Notes: generated by a model not told the origin, from the letters alone. Positions 30,075 to 42,473 are shown, counted from the first letter of the stretch. The stretch is 64,000 nt of DNA from Aureimonas sp. AU12 (GCF_001463705.1 NZ_BBWH01000029.1:1-64000); one strand, 5' to 3'. Made by a program: numbers and translations.

Positions 30075-33000
30075 CTAGTTTGACCAACTGCCTGACAATG
30101 CCTCGGCCTGTTTTAGAACGGTCTGTACCGCCGCGTCTTGAAGGTCCGGTGGATAGCCGTATTTCCGCAGAATACGCTTCACCAAAACTCGCATTCGTGC
30201 GCGTGCGCTCTCCCGATGAGACCAATCGACGCTGATATTGCACTTAAGGCTGACGAGCAATTCATGCGCAATCACTTTCAGGGATTCGTTGCCCATCAGC
30301 TCGACGGCGCTCTGGCTCTCGGCGAGAGCGTCGTAAAAGGCAATCTCGTCTTGCGACAGTCCTTCCGCTTCACCGCGCCTGCGGGCCGCGTGGATCTCCT
30401 TGGCAAGGTTTATTAGTTCCTGCAACACCTCGACAGTGCTGATTGCGTTCGTGTGGTAGCGGGCGATAGCGGCCTCCAAGCGCTCGGAAAAACGCTTGGT
30501 CTCCACCACGTTCGTTTTGGTGCGTGAGCGAATTTCATCGTTTAGCAGCTTACGCAAAGCCTCAAGCGCAAGGTTCTTCTTTTCGAGCTGCTGAACCTCG
30601 GCGAGGAATTCGTCCGACAGGATTGAGATATCCGGCGTCGTAACGCCGGCGGCAGCAAGTATGTCCACGATATCCGTGGATACCACTGCCCGGTCCAGGA
30701 TCTGCTGGATTGCGAACTCCCGATCCGCACTGCTCTTTCCTGAGCTTTCTTGCGACTTCACGAGGGCGGCACGAACCGTCTGGAAGAAGCCCACTTCATC
30801 GCGGATGTCGCGGGCCTCATCGCTTGCGGAGGCCAAGGCGAATGCCTTGGAAAGCGCGAGCACTGCATCCTGATAGCGACGGTTTTCGCGGCGCTTGCCG
30901 TCCTCGCTGGTTTCCTTGGCCGCTGCGTCGTGCTGGTGATCAAGTATCCATTCGATCGCTTCGGCGAGCACCACCAAGCGCTGATGCGGCGTGCCAGCCA
31001 AACCTCGCGCATAGTCGAAGCCGTGGTACATGGCCTTCACGACCTCGTACTTCTCAAGCAGCACAGCAACCGCTTCGGCTTCATCTATCCCGGCGTGACG
31101 TTGATCTGAACCGGAATACTGGCCGAGTGCGTTTTTCAGATTCTGGGCTATCCCGATGTAATCGACAACGAGGCCAGCGGGCTTGTCGCGAAAAACTCGG
31201 TTTACCCGCGCAATGGCCTGCATTAGCCCGTGGCCCTTCATCGGCTTGTCGATATACATCGTGTGCATCGACGGCGCGTCGAAGCCGGTCAGCCACATGT
31301 CACGGACGATCACGAGCTTCAGCGTGTCATTTGGGTCTTTCGCACGCTTCGCCAAAAGATCACGCCGAGCCCTGGTTCCAATGTGTGGTTGCCAGCCTTG
31401 AGGATCGGCGGCTGAACCGGTCATTACCACTTTGATCGTGCCCGCAGCGTCGTCGTCGCTGTGCCAATCGGGCCGTAGCGCGATGATGTGGTTATAGAGC
31501 GCCACGCAAATGCGCCGGCTCATACAAACCACAATGGCTTTGCCGTCCATGGCGGCGACCCTATCTTCGAAGTGCCGGACCATATCGGTGGCAACCATCG
31601 CAAGGCGCTTCTCCGAGCCGACCAGTGCCTCAACAGTTGCCCACTTGCGCTTGATGCGCTCCTGCTCCGTCGTTGCCTCGTCTTCGGTCAGCTCCTCAAT
31701 CTCGGCATCGATCTTTGGCTTCTCCTCTTCGGCAAGTTCGATGCGCGCGAGGCGGCTCTCGTAGTAGATTGGGACCGTGGCGCCGTCTTCTACTGCCCGG
31801 CTGATGTCGTAAACGTCGATGTACTCGCCGAACACGGCAGGCGTGTTCACGTCGTCCATTTCGATCGGCGTTCCGGTGAACCCGATGAAGGACGCGTTCG
31901 GAAGGGCATCGCGCAGATACTTCGCGAAGCCATAAGCGATCTCGCCGGTTTTCTGTTCGATCCGTGCCCGGAAGCCATATTGGCTTCGGTGGGCTTCGTC
32001 CGCGACCACAACAACATTCCGGCGATCCGACAACATCGGATAGATCGCTTCGCCAGTTGCCGGTGAAAACTTTTGAATGGTTGTGAATATCACGCCGCCG
32101 GAGGCGCGGCTAAGCGCCAATTGCAGATCGTCCCGGCTGTCTGCCTGAATAGGCGTTTGCCGGATTAGATCGCGGCACATCGAAAATGTGCCGAAAAGCT
32201 GGTCGTCTAAATCGTTGCGGTCTGTGATGACGACGATCGTAGGGTTCTCAAGCTCAGGACGCCGCACAAGCTGCCCGGCATAGAACGCCATCAGCAGGCT
32301 TTTACCCGAACCCTGTGTATGCCAAATCACTCCGACTTTTCGGTCGCCCTGGGGTGCCGACGCCTCAACGGTCTTGTCCACGGCGTGCCGCACGGCATGG
32401 AACTGATGATAGCCCGCGATAATCTTCGTGAGGCCCGAACCCGTCTCGCCGAACACTGTAAAATCGTGCAGCAGATCAAGCAGGCGGCGGCGATCAAAAA
32501 TGCCTTCGATCAGAATATTAAGTTCCGGCTGGCCTTTCGCGGCAATGACTATGCCGTCCGTGGTACGCCAGGGCATGAAGCGTTCTTGATCGGCGGTCAG
32601 CGAGCCTACGCGCGCTGTAATGCCGTCCGACGTGACAAGGACCGCGTTCGTCCGGAAGAGCGACGGGATTTGCGACTTGTAGGTCTGAAGCTGGTTGTGC
32701 GCGCCCGCAAGCGTGGCGTTTTCGCCGCCAGGCGCTTTGAGCTCAATCACGCCCAGCGGCAGGCCGTTAATGAAGACGACGATATCAGGCCGGCGGTTGA
32801 TGCTGCCCTCAATAACCGTGAATTGGCCCGTCGCCAGCCAGTCGTTTGCGGCGAGATCGTCGAAATCGATCAGGCAAACCTTGTCGCCACGGATCGTGCC
32901 GTCATCACTATAAAACTCGACATCGACGCCTTCGACCATCAGCTTGTGCAGGCGGCGGTTCTCTTCAACGAGCGACGGCTTCTCTGTGGCCAGCACCTTG

Positions 33001-33215
33001 CGCAGCGCATCACCGCGCGCTTCCGCCGGAATCGTTGGGTTCAGCTTCTCGATCGCTACCATCAGGCGCTTGACTAGCACCACATCGGCATACGCCTCGC
33101 GCTCCGGCGCCTTCCCATCCGGGCCGATCTGGGCATCCGTGGCAATCGCGTATCCAAGACCGGACAAATGATCGAGCACGACCTGTTCAACGGCGGCTTC
33201 GGAAAGATAAGCCAT
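30075..33215 (-). CDS. hsdR: Type I restriction enzyme R subunit (HsdR)
   Basis: A 1046-residue translocase and nuclease that cuts unmethylated DNA together with HsdM2S. The N-terminal PD-(D/E)xK nuclease has Asp144 and GVIELK (Glu158, Lys160). Superfamily 2 helicase motifs follow: Walker [15 protein letters not shown] in [13 protein letters not shown] and TGTPIEM. The C-terminal third is helical and binds the methylase. The start ATG at 33215 overlaps the stop of the upstream Abi_C-like gene. It is the last gene of a six-gene operon running from hsdM. Confidence 0.95.
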   Translation of the reverse strand: MAYLSEAAVEQVVLDHLSGLGYAIATDAQIGPDGKAPEREAYADVVLVKRLMVAIEKLNPTIPAEARGDALRKVLATEKPSLVEENRRLHKLMVEGVDVEFYSDDGTIRGDKVCLIDFDDLAANDWLATGQFTVIEGSINRRPDIVVFINGLPLGVIELKAPGGENATLAGAHNQLQTYKSQIPSLFRTNAVLVTSDGITARVGSLTADQERFMPWRTTDGIVIAAKGQPELNILIEGIFDRRRLLDLLHDFTVFGETGSGLTKIIAGYHQFHAVRHAVDKTVEASAPQGDRKVGVIWHTQGSGKSLLMAFYAGQLVRRPELENPTIVVITDRNDLDDQLFGTFSMCRDLIRQTPIQADSRDDLQLALSRASGGVIFTTIQKFSPATGEAIYPMLSDRRNVVVVADEAHRSQYGFRARIEQKTGEIAYGFAKYLRDALPNASFIGFTGTPIEMDDVNTPAVFGEYIDVYDISRAVEDGATVPIYYESRLARIELAEEEKPKIDAEIEELTEDEATTEQERIKRKWATVEALVGSEKRLAMVATDMVRHFEDRVAAMDGKAIVVCMSRRICVALYNHIIALRPDWHSDDDAAGTIKVVMTGSAADPQGWQPHIGTRARRDLLAKRAKDPNDTLKLVIVRDMWLTGFDAPSMHTMYIDKPMKGHGLMQAIARVNRVFRDKPAGLVVDYIGIAQNLKNALGQYSGSDQRHAGIDEAEAVAVLLEKYEVVKAMYHGFDYARGLAGTPHQRLVVLAEAIEWILDHQHDAAAKETSEDGKRRENRRYQDAVLALSKAFALASASDEARDIRDEVGFFQTVRAALVKSQESSGKSSADREFAIQQILDRAVVSTDIVDILAAAGVTTPDISILSDEFLAEVQQLEKKNLALEALRKLLNDEIRSRTKTNVVETKRFSERLEAAIARYHTNAISTVEVLQELINLAKEIHAARRRGEAEGLSQDEIAFYDALAESQSAVELMGNESLKVIAHELLVSLKCNISVDWSHRESARARMRVLVKRILRKYGYPPDLQDAAVQTVLKQAEALSGSWSN

Positions 33216-33970
33216 CAAGGGACCTCCGCGTCTTGAGGCGCAGCGGCCTTGGCTTCACGACATGCATTGAGCACAAGTTTGTAGGCTTCGCGGTCCACGC
33301 CGAAGAGCAGGCGAGACGTTTCGATCGCCAGGGGCACCTCTTCGCCGTCCGGAAGGACGACCACGGCGCGGATGAAGCCTTCCTCATCGAGTTCGGCACG
33401 CAACGTCGCGAACTCATCGATAATCGCATTCGACGCTTCAAATCGCTCGTAAGGTTCGAATGTGCGAACCGGATCGGGTTCCCGTTCGAGATAGGCCTCG
33501 TGAAGGAACGTGACGATCGCATCCGCTGCGAGCAATGCCGAGCGCCGATGATGAGCAGAAAGCCTCTTGCTTAAGCCTTCCTTCCCGTGACTTACGGTCC
33601 CAGCAACATCGCGAAACTTGCCGAGCGCTTCGGTGAGGTTGTAGTGCTGCGATATCACCTTGCTGAACGGGTCATCGCGACGTTCGACGATCGCCATCAA
33701 ACGGAAGGCCGCGGAAACCCAATTGTTGAAACTTGGGTGCGCATTCCGAATTGGGCTGTCTGGCCACTTGTCGATCGGGTTCAGTGGATCATCCAGCTCC
33801 TGGATCAATAAACGGCAGGCGCATTCCACGAAACCCTTGGCCGCGTCGATGCAGGCGTCGTTCTCGTCCGCGAACTCTCGCTCAAGCGTCTCGAACGTCT
33901 GTTGCAGCATCGACGCGTGCCGCCAGTGGGTGGAAAATGCCCTGATCCCGGGATACCAGTCCGCTGACAT
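33215..33970 (-). CDS. Abi_C-like (abortive-infection C-terminal) protein within the hsd operon
   Basis: A 251-residue soluble helical protein. The block [19 protein letters not shown] followed by [21 protein letters not shown] matches the C-terminal Abi_C domain, usually linked to phage exclusion and HEPN-like folds. A small beta-rich tail follows ([15 protein letters not shown]). GGGAGG lies nine bases before the ATG at 33970; the frame extends to 34030. It overlaps hsdR, so it is translated with it. A direct role in restriction is not shown by sequence. Confidence 0.7.
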   Translation of the reverse strand: MSADWYPGIRAFSTHWRHASMLQQTFETLEREFADENDACIDAAKGFVECACRLLIQELDDPLNPIDKWPDSPIRNAHPSFNNWVSAAFRLMAIVERRDDPFSKVISQHYNLTEALGKFRDVAGTVSHGKEGLSKRLSAHHRRSALLAADAIVTFLHEAYLEREPDPVRTFEPYERFEASNAIIDEFATLRAELDEEGFIRAVVVLPDGEEVPLAIETSRLLFGVDREAYKLVLNACREAKAAAPQDAEVP

Positions 33971-33983
33971 CGCGACCGCCTCC

Positions 33984-34745
33984 CTACGCCACAAGCCGTT
34001 CGCGGAACTGATCTCGCCGGCTCCATGCAACGGGAGTGATCCCGTAGTTTCGAAGTGCGTCGGTCACGTTGCCTGCGATTGTTTTTTCGTTGTCGTTTAG
34101 GAAAGCAAATGGTTCCGATGTTTCAGACCGGCTGTCCTTGGTGTCGATCCACGCCATGATCAGATTCTGGGCCGTGCTACGGCTTGGATTGTTGATCGCA
34201 CGGATGATCCGCTCAGAGGCCACCTTCGACTTCGGGATCACGAAGTCGAACATGTGATCGAAACCACTCTTGCCCGAGAACTTCACTCGCGGCGTGTATC
34301 GAATATCGACGCTTTCGAGCCAAGCCGCCACATCCTCGAAGAACAACGCTTCGATTGTCGAGGAGGCCAGGAAGAACATGTCGTGGACCGACAGAACCGC
34401 TTGGATCAAATTGTGTTTGCGTAGCGCGAAATTGTCGCTGGTCGCAGAGACCTGCAATTCGGTTGCCTGCTGCTCGACGCCGAAGCCGTTTAGGATCGTT
34501 CGTAGGATGGCCTGCCGCTTCGGGCTGTCCATCAGGCATCCCGACTGTTCAAGATCGAGCAGCGTTTCCCCACCATCGGTCAGCGTGAAGCCCTTGTCCG
34601 TCTTGCGAGCATAAATCTGGAGGTAGTCGTTATGCCGGTCGAGATACGGCGTCGTTATCTCGGTCCAGTCCTTCAGTTGCTTGATCGCGGTCTTGTCCCG
34701 CAGCCAGCGCCAATATCCATCAATCAATAGGTCGATTTCGCTCAT
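33984..34745 (-). CDS. DUF1828/DUF1829 domain protein within the hsd operon
   Basis: A 253-residue soluble protein. The N-terminal half (about 25-115, TPYLDRHNDYLQIYARK and GFTLTDGGETLLDLEQSG) fits DUF1828. The C-terminal half (about 150-245, HMFDFVIPKSKVASERIIRAI) fits DUF1829. The family has no established activity; members sit beside restriction and defence genes. The start overlaps the stop of the preceding gene by four bases (ATGA), and 13 bases separate it from the Abi_C-like gene. Confidence 0.75.
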   Translation of the reverse strand: MSEIDLLIDGYWRWLRDKTAIKQLKDWTEITTPYLDRHNDYLQIYARKTDKGFTLTDGGETLLDLEQSGCLMDSPKRQAILRTILNGFGVEQQATELQVSATSDNFALRKHNLIQAVLSVHDMFFLASSTIEALFFEDVAAWLESVDIRYTPRVKFSGKSGFDHMFDFVIPKSKVASERIIRAINNPSRSTAQNLIMAWIDTKDSRSETSEPFAFLNDNEKTIAGNVTDALRNYGITPVAWSRRDQFRERLVA

Positions 34746-35188
34746 GTGAAGAGCCCCCGATCAAATTCGGGCGGACGAGTGATGTTGCAGAACCGCATGA
34801 AATGGACCAGCGTCTGCCAGTGATCTGTCGGCTGCGTGAAAACCTCGGCCGAAATTGGAAATGCCCACCGATCACCAAACCCTTCGCGATAGAGATGCAC
34901 ATGCGGGCAGGCGATCTCTTCGTCGTCCGGGTTGCGATGCGGCGCGCCGCCGAAATCAATCCGCGCCAGAACCGTCGTCGTTCGCGCGCGGTTCTGTATC
35001 TTGCCTTTGGCTAGATTGATCCGACCGCGGCTGATATCGAGGTGAAAAGGCTCATCCCCGTCTGCCGAGATAAGCGGCACGACGATGCCGCCGCCCGTAT
35101 CGGGCAAGCGCCAACGCTCTTTATCGACGCGGTGCTTCTCCATCGCGAAGAGGGTGTCGGCTTCTGTCTGGTTGAGCCAAACCGTCAT
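34742..35188 (-). CDS. DUF6978-like small protein within the hsd operon
   Basis: A 148-residue soluble protein beginning MTVWLNQTEADTLFAMEKHR. It resembles DUF6978 proteins, which I recall as partners of DUF1828 proteins. It is beta-rich in the middle (PFHLDISRGRINLAKGKIQN) with a conserved-looking CPHVHLYREGFGDRWAFP. It overlaps hsdS upstream and the DUF1828 gene downstream by four bases each. The function is unknown; a partner or antitoxin-like role for the DUF1828 protein is only a guess. Confidence 0.62.
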   Translation of the reverse strand: MTVWLNQTEADTLFAMEKHRVDKERWRLPDTGGGIVVPLISADGDEPFHLDISRGRINLAKGKIQNRARTTTVLARIDFGGAPHRNPDDEEIACPHVHLYREGFGDRWAFPISAEVFTQPTDHWQTLVHFMRFCNITRPPEFDRGLFT

Positions 35189-36602
35189 GTGGCTTCCCCG
35201 ACAGGCCCCTCGGCGTCCCTGACGTGAACCTCGCCGGACATGAGCTTTGGAAGGAGGAAATCACGTGTGCCGGCAAGCGTCTGATTCTCGCGGCGATTAA
35301 ATCGCATGCGATGGAACATCGGCTCGATTGCAAGAGTAATCTGCGCCGCGAGTTCGACGCCTGGCAGCAGAACTTCCACCTCGCCCAGAATACCTGTGTT
35401 CAGATTTGGCATTGTGGCGCCAATGGCTCTGGCAGATATCCACTCTCGAACATCCGGTCGGTCGAGGTGGTAAAACAAATAGAGTGGAGGGCATTCGTTA
35501 GAACGAATACTTATTCGGAGGCAGCCGGTGCCACAAATCCATCCGGCTTCATCAGGACCTACCAGTGCCTTCCTCCCGATATCACCTCGGCGTCCGTAAA
35601 CAATATCTCCATCAGTCATTGCGTGATCAGAGAGCTGCAGTGCCATCGCGGCCCCGATCCGGGCAATCCCATCTTCCACAATCTCACCGGAGGTCAAGTT
35701 CGCGGGCATTACGACCGGAATTCCCACTGGGAGATAATCAGATCGATGCAACTGGCTACCGAAAGGCCCAGTTCGTATCTGTCCTTTATTTCGAAATGCG
35801 ATTTCTTTAAGCGTGCTAGTGCTCCAATCTTCAGGCTTGCCCTGATTGTCAATTTTGTTCGGGAAAAGCGACCAAATATCTGCCGCGAGATAGGGCGCGC
35901 GGCCTTCCATCTTGGCACGGGTGGGGCCGAAATCGACGAACCAATCTTTGAAGAGCGCTCGCGCCATCGCCTCCAGCGTCTCGTTCGTCCGCCGGTTCAG
36001 TTCAATCTTTTCGTCAAGCGCGCCGAGGACTTCGACGATCGAATCCTGAGTGTTTCGATCTGGCATGCAGATGTAAAACGCTTTCGCCTCCGGAAAGTAG
36101 ATCGTCTGGTGGACACTCCCGACTGCGAACATTAACAGCGCTTCGCGCTCGGCGAGTAGGACATATTTGAGAAAATGAGGGTTTAGCTTGTCCGAGCAAA
36201 TCCAGTTCACGAAGTCCTGGCTGGTTGACATCGGGCGACCCATGACGACGACGTAGCCCACGGAAGCCGTTCTGGATAAGCAAACAGTATCTTTTGGAAG
36301 CACGCGGGCAGAGGAATTCTCTATCCCGATTTCGTTTGTGGATTCAATTGTCTCGTGGATGACGCGGCCATGATTTCCTGTGGCATCACGAATACCGATC
36401 CAGGGGATCGACCCGCCCCAATACTCGGGGTGACGACGGCTCGGCGTATGGCCCGATTCGAGCCGGGCGACCGATGACAAGGGTGTCCAATTCCACCCCT
36501 CGGGAGCGGGCAGATTTGGCATCCCTACTGAGAGTGCATATCGCCCCGGGATAACGGCCGCGGTCGCATCTCGCCCGCCAGTTATGGTCTGGGCTCGCGC
36601 CA

Positions 36603-36603
<1 letters not shown>
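35185..36603 (-). CDS. hsdS: Type I specificity subunit (HsdS)
   Basis: A 472-residue protein with two target-recognition domains (about 35-190 and 260-430), each followed by a helical spacer. These are seen in LGALDEKIELNRRTNETLEAMARALFKDWFVDF-like sequence near 215 and FHRMRFNRRENQTLAGTRDFLLPKLMSGEV near the C-terminus. The two halves differ, so the target is bipartite and asymmetric; its sequence cannot be read from the protein. It overlaps hsdM by three bases (ATGA). Confidence 0.92.
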
Positions 36604-38414
<1,811 letters not shown>

Positions 38415-38640
38415 TCCAGCTCCACAAATTTTAATGCCCATTCTATCGGTACACGTCTCGGGTCATAAACGAGTCGCCAGCGTAATGTTGTAAAATCTAC
38501 AATTTGTGACGTTTCGGGCTCAGTCCTGCCTAAGTCTTTGATCTACCTAATGTCCTCGACAGCTCGACAGTGCGGTCGCTCTTTTGCATGGCAGGCAACA
38601 TCATGAAACGCGATAAATGATCGCTTTTCATGAGGTCGAG

Positions 38641-39216
38641 ATGAAGCAGGCGCGCGTGCCAACTGATGCGGAGTTCAAGCGGGTCATGGCCGTGGTGGCC
38701 CAGACCAAGCATGCCGGGCGCAATCGGATGGCGTTCATGCTGAGCTATCTCGCGGGCCTTCGCGTCGGGGAGATAGCGTCGCTAAAGGTCGGCGACGTCA
38801 TTGACGGTGATGGCGACGCGCGAGAGCAGCTCCGGTTGTCTGCAGAGGTCACGAAGGGCGGTCATGCGCGGGTGGTCTTCCTCAGCGAGCGTCTGCGGAA
38901 AGAAATCCGGCGTTATCGCCAGGACAAGGGCTTTTCGGTCATCGCCGTTGCGGACCCGTTGTTGGTGACGCAGAAGCGAACGGCCTTCTCCGCCAACACA
39001 CTGTGTCAACTGATGGGGCAGCTGTACCGGCAGGCCGGCCTTGAAGGCGCAACCAGCCATAGCGGCCGGAGATGGTTCATTACGCGTTTGGCACACAGCC
39101 AGGCTGTTTCCGCGAAAGTCATCATGGAACTGGCCGGCCACCGAAATCTCTCGACCACTCAACGCTATATCGATGTTCGGGACGACCTGAAACGCGCAGC
39201 AGTGGAGCTCCTTTGA
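38641..39216 (+). CDS. Minimal tyrosine recombinase (catalytic domain only)
   Basis: A 191-residue integrase-family protein. All six catalytic positions are visible: Arg41 (GLRVGE), Lys72 (VTKGGH), His140 and Arg143 (HSGRR), His167 (GHRN) and Tyr176 (RYIDV). It lacks the N-terminal core-binding domain of ordinary phage integrases, so in size it is like FimB/FimE or single-domain invertases. I take the ATG at 38641 because GAGG precedes it; an in-frame ATG lies at 38617. It begins the plus-strand module with PolB, so it may invert or resolve DNA within the element. Confidence 0.85.
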   Translation: MKQARVPTDAEFKRVMAVVAQTKHAGRNRMAFMLSYLAGLRVGEIASLKVGDVIDGDGDAREQLRLSAEVTKGGHARVVFLSERLRKEIRRYRQDKGFSVIAVADPLLVTQKRTAFSANTLCQLMGQLYRQAGLEGATSHSGRRWFITRLAHSQAVSAKVIMELAGHRNLSTTQRYIDVRDDLKRAAVELL

Positions 39217-39316
39217 GCGTCTCTTTCAATCTTGACTCCTTATCGGCAATCCATAATGTTGCCGCTTCGCGAGCTTCACCGCGGGGAAAAAGACGGTGGA
39301 GAAGGATTTAGGGGCC

Positions 39317-39475
39317 ATGATCCTGCCCTTCGTAACAGCCGCCAGCGCAAGCGAGGCTGTGTCTGCCAAGTCCAGAAAGAGCTTGGCAATGTCTCCAGGG
39401 GTCCATGGAGATTTCGTCTTTCGCGGGACGATCCACCGGCGTGCACTTGCGCGGCGGCGGGTCGTTTCGTATTGA
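39317..39475 (+). CDS. Possible 52-residue protein
   Basis: A short frame with AAGGA ten bases before its ATG, between the small recombinase and the 86-residue protein. The product is basic (MILPFVTAASASEAVSAK start, RRALARRRVVSY end) and matches no family I know. The surrounding 315-base gap has no better candidate. Small basic proteins are frequent in recombination modules, but this may be fortuitous. Confidence 0.35.
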   Translation: MILPFVTAASASEAVSAKSRKSLAMSPGVHGDFVFRGTIHRRALARRRVVSY

Positions 39476-39531
39476 CTCGCCCGTCTTTGCAGTTGTCACG
39501 CCATCCCGTAACTCCTTCCATGGAGACGCAA

Positions 39532-39792
39532 ATGGCGAGCACTCGCATCTATATCCCAACCCCTACCGGGGATCTAATCTCCCTCAATTCCGCGCGGGGC
39601 ATGAGAATTCTGCCCGACGGCCGCGTGCTGTTGCCCGGCGAGGACAACTCCCCGGTCGCGGTCTTCGACCCTGACGAATACGAAGGTGTCGATCGCGATG
39701 AGGTGGTGAAGACGTTTCGGCGTCTCCTCATCGATCATGGGAACGGCAAGCCTGTCGTTCTGCCCGACTGGATGAAGAGCCTCCTGGCTTAA
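39532..39792 (+). CDS. Small hypothetical protein upstream of PolB
   Basis: An 86-residue acidic protein, MASTRIYIPTPTGDLISL at the start and WMKSLLA at the end, with no recognised domain. GGAG lies seven bases before the ATG at 39532; an in-frame ATG is at 39520. It is followed by a strong hairpin before the polymerase gene. Composition and spacing make it a credible gene of the replication module; its function is unknown. Confidence 0.6.
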   Translation: MASTRIYIPTPTGDLISLNSARGMRILPDGRVLLPGEDNSPVAVFDPDEYEGVDRDEVVKTFRRLLIDHGNGKPVVLPDWMKSLLA

Positions 39793-39805
39793 GCTATCGA
39801 AGCGT

Positions 39806-39833
39806 GGGCGGTGTCAGGACCCTGACATCGCCC
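39806..39833. terminator. Hairpin between the 86-residue gene and PolB
   Basis: GGGCGGTGTCAGG (39806-39818) pairs with CCTGACATCGCCC (39821-39833) with one G/T mismatch. It begins 14 bases after the stop codon. ATTCCTT follows, so it could act as a terminator or attenuator ahead of the polymerase gene. Confidence 0.55.
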
Positions 39834-39915
39834 ATTCCTTATCGCGCGCGGTGTAAAAGTCCCGATGGGGCTCCGATGCGCATCTACACCGACACCTCAT
39901 CCCGAGCTCTGATCC

Positions 39916-42429
39916 ATGCAAGTCCAAGCGGCTCAGCCCCCGCTCGTCGTCCATGTCGGCCTCGACTCCGAATGGGTGACCCGTAGGGATCCCTTTACGG
40001 GGCAACCCGACAATCACGTCCTCAGCTATCAGATCGTCCTTGATCACGATGGCCGTCGAGTTTCCGAGGTCGTCTATACGACAGGCCCCTCTCGTCGAGC
40101 TCGTGTAAGTGAACGTTCACTTTTTCAGCGAATCTTTCGCAAAGCCATCCGCACTGGGGTGATACCGCGGGCTCCCGACCGCGTCATCGTCTTCGGACAT
40201 TTCTTGAGGGCCGACCTCGTCCATTTTCAGGACTTCTGGGGTGCAAAGCGATCATTCGAGGGAATCGGTCGGACCTTTACGGGCTTGCTGAAGCGCGAAG
40301 TGCTCGACACTGGCGACGATGATGCCAGCAAGCGTGGAACCCTGAGTGCGATGATGCTACCGGCCAAACGCGGCGGGGCCCCTCATCTCGTCACGATCCG
40401 GTACGTGGACACCATGCTGCTGACGCCCGGCCGCGGAGGGCTAGCAAAAGCAGCCGAGCTGATCGGCACTGCCAAAGTTGCCCTGCCCGAGGGCTTCGCG
40501 ATCGACCGAATGGACTTGCTCCTAAAGGCTGATCGCCGGGCCTTCGAAGCCTACGCGCTTCACGATGCAGAGATCGCCTTGGACTATGGGCTTCGCATGA
40601 CCGAGATGGCGAAGTCGCTGGGTCTGGCTAAACTGCCTTCCACTTTGGCGGGCTTTGGACTTCGCATCCTGCGGGACCAGTGCAAGGCTGATGGCATTGA
40701 CCTCGACGAAGCCCTCGGGCTCGAGCGCCGTAATGTCACTCGTTTCAACGATCGCACCGGCCAGTACCGGACCGCTACGACAAAGGAGCCCTCTTTCCGG
40801 CGGCTCATATACGAGGAATTCGGCGCTTCCGCTTATCATGGTGGTCGGGGCGAATGTTACTGGTTCGGCCCGACGCCCATCGGAACCTACTACGACTACG
40901 ATCTGCCCGGCGCGTACACCACTGCCATGGCGATGTTGCGGCCCCTCGATTACGATGGCTACCGGCATACCCGTCACCTAGATGATTTCGAGGTCGACAC
41001 TGTGGGTGCGGCTCGCGTTCGGTTCGCATTCCCCCGGGATACTCGTTTTCCTTGCCTGCCGGTTCGATCCGGCGACAACCTCTATTTCCCGTTAACTGGC
41101 GTCTCCCTCTGCACGGCTCCGGAATTAGTGCTGGCTCGCAGAATGGGTGCGAGCATCGAGATCCTTGACGGCGTGGTGATCCCCTACGCGTCCGATACTC
41201 CCATCTTCCAGAGCTTTACCAGGCTAATTCAAAGCCGCCGGGCAGCCGCGCTGAAGGGCAGCCTGGAGGCGATGATTTGGAAGGAGATCGGCAACAGTCT
41301 CTACGGGAAGACGGCTCAAGGGGTCCATGTGAAGAGGGTCTTCGACCCTCGACGAGGTCGAATGGACAGCATGCCTCCGTCGCCAATTACGTCGGCTTGG
41401 TATGCCTCTTACGTAACGGGCTTTATCCGAGCAGTGCTGGGCGAGATTCTCTCCGCGATCCCCGCACACCGCATCGTTGTCAGCGCGACGACTGACGGAA
41501 TCCTGACGGATGCGCCGCTGGAGGAGATCGACGATCGTGGTCCTCTATGCCGCGAGTTCCTCAGCCTTCGACATCGGGTGTTCGGGACGGCGGCGCTGCT
41601 GGAAGAAAAGCACCGCGTGGCACAGGTAGTAGGGATGAAGACGCGGGGGCAGGTGACCGGGGAGGAAATTCCCGGCTACGCACCTGTTCTGGCAAAGGCT
41701 GGGGTCAAGCCGGATGCGCCGGTGGCCGAGCATAACGAGTACATGCTGGAGCTTTTCCTCAATCGAGTGCCAGGCCAGAAGCACCACCGGACCTCGCTGA
41801 TCGGCCTGCGAGAGATGTGGATGACCGAGAGCGACATGGTCAGCCTATCCCGAGAGGTCACGCTAAACCTGGAGTTCGACTTCAAGCGGAAGCCGCAGAC
41901 GACCTCGGATCAAGCGGTTCGAGGGCGATCCCATCTGGCCTTCGATACCCAGCCTTGGTCAACCGTCGAGGACGCAGAGCGTGCTCGGACACGGTTCCGG
42001 GGGTGGACCCGCGGGCATCAGCGCATCCTTCGCACGCGCGAAGATTTTCATGCCTGGCAAGCTTATGAGGACCTTGCCGAACGTGCCGTGCCAGCCGGCG
42101 TGGGGCTGCGATCCGACGGCACGCTGGGGCACCTTTTCCGCCAGTTTCTTCGGGCTCTGGTTCGCGATGAGTGGGGGCTGGCGTTGGACGGCCGTAGCTA
42201 TCGGGACGTCGCGGACTGGCTGACCCTTAAAGGTTACGAGTGTGGGATGGACGACCTAAAGAACGCCAAGCGTAAAGGCGCAATGTTGCTGCCGCGCTCA
42301 GTGGCCGCGGACAGCGAGACGATCCCTCTGCTGCGAGTGATCCTCGCGGAATTTGCCGGCTTGGATCTGGAGCAGATGATTGTTCCGGATCAACTGTCTT
42401 GGGCTCGGGAGGTGCTCGAAACCTCCTGA
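39916..42429 (+). CDS. Family B DNA polymerase with 3'-5' exonuclease domain (PolB of a mobile element)
   Basis: An 837-residue protein. Exonuclease motifs: Exo I GLDSEW (Asp17, Glu19), Exo II-like FLRADL (Asp100) and Exo III YALHD (Tyr213, Asp217). Polymerase motifs: A YYDYDLPGAY (Asp329, equivalent to DxxSLYP), B KEIGNSLYGKT (Lys456 to Gly464) and C SATTDG (Asp527). The size and short spacing resemble the protein-primed and primer-independent PolB group of plasmids, pipolins and phages rather than cellular Pol II. In motif C the first Asp of DTD is Thr; the second, the main metal ligand in other family B enzymes, is kept. It probably copies the element's own DNA. No terminal protein is recognised. 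Confidence 0.85.
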   Translation: MQVQAAQPPLVVHVGLDSEWVTRRDPFTGQPDNHVLSYQIVLDHDGRRVSEVVYTTGPSRRARVSERSLFQRIFRKAIRTGVIPRAPDRVIVFGHFLRADLVHFQDFWGAKRSFEGIGRTFTGLLKREVLDTGDDDASKRGTLSAMMLPAKRGGAPHLVTIRYVDTMLLTPGRGGLAKAAELIGTAKVALPEGFAIDRMDLLLKADRRAFEAYALHDAEIALDYGLRMTEMAKSLGLAKLPSTLAGFGLRILRDQCKADGIDLDEALGLERRNVTRFNDRTGQYRTATTKEPSFRRLIYEEFGASAYHGGRGECYWFGPTPIGTYYDYDLPGAYTTAMAMLRPLDYDGYRHTRHLDDFEVDTVGAARVRFAFPRDTRFPCLPVRSGDNLYFPLTGVSLCTAPELVLARRMGASIEILDGVVIPYASDTPIFQSFTRLIQSRRAAALKGSLEAMIWKEIGNSLYGKTAQGVHVKRVFDPRRGRMDSMPPSPITSAWYASYVTGFIRAVLGEILSAIPAHRIVVSATTDGILTDAPLEEIDDRGPLCREFLSLRHRVFGTAALLEEKHRVAQVVGMKTRGQVTGEEIPGYAPVLAKAGVKPDAPVAEHNEYMLELFLNRVPGQKHHRTSLIGLREMWMTESDMVSLSREVTLNLEFDFKRKPQTTSDQAVRGRSHLAFDTQPWSTVEDAERARTRFRGWTRGHQRILRTREDFHAWQAYEDLAERAVPAGVGLRSDGTLGHLFRQFLRALVRDEWGLALDGRSYRDVADWLTLKGYECGMDDLKNAKRKGAMLLPRSVAADSETIPLLRVILAEFAGLDLEQMIVPDQLSWAREVLETS

Positions 42430-42441
42430 CTCCGGGACTTC

Positions 42442-42473
42442 AACAGGTCATGGCCGGCAGGCCATGACCTGTT
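42442..42473. terminator. Perfect 14-bp hairpin just after the PolB gene
   Basis: AACAGGTCATGGCC (42442-42455), a GGCA loop, and its exact complement (42460-42473), starting 12 bases after the stop codon. There is no T-run, so it may be a terminator, an RNA-stabilising hairpin or a DNA structure used in replication. Confidence 0.6.

Noticed and set aside
39232-39531. Longer start for the 86-residue protein (frame open from 39232)
   Set aside because: The extension has a basic, low-complexity composition, overlaps a better-placed small frame and lacks a ribosome-binding site, while 39532 has GGAG at the right distance.
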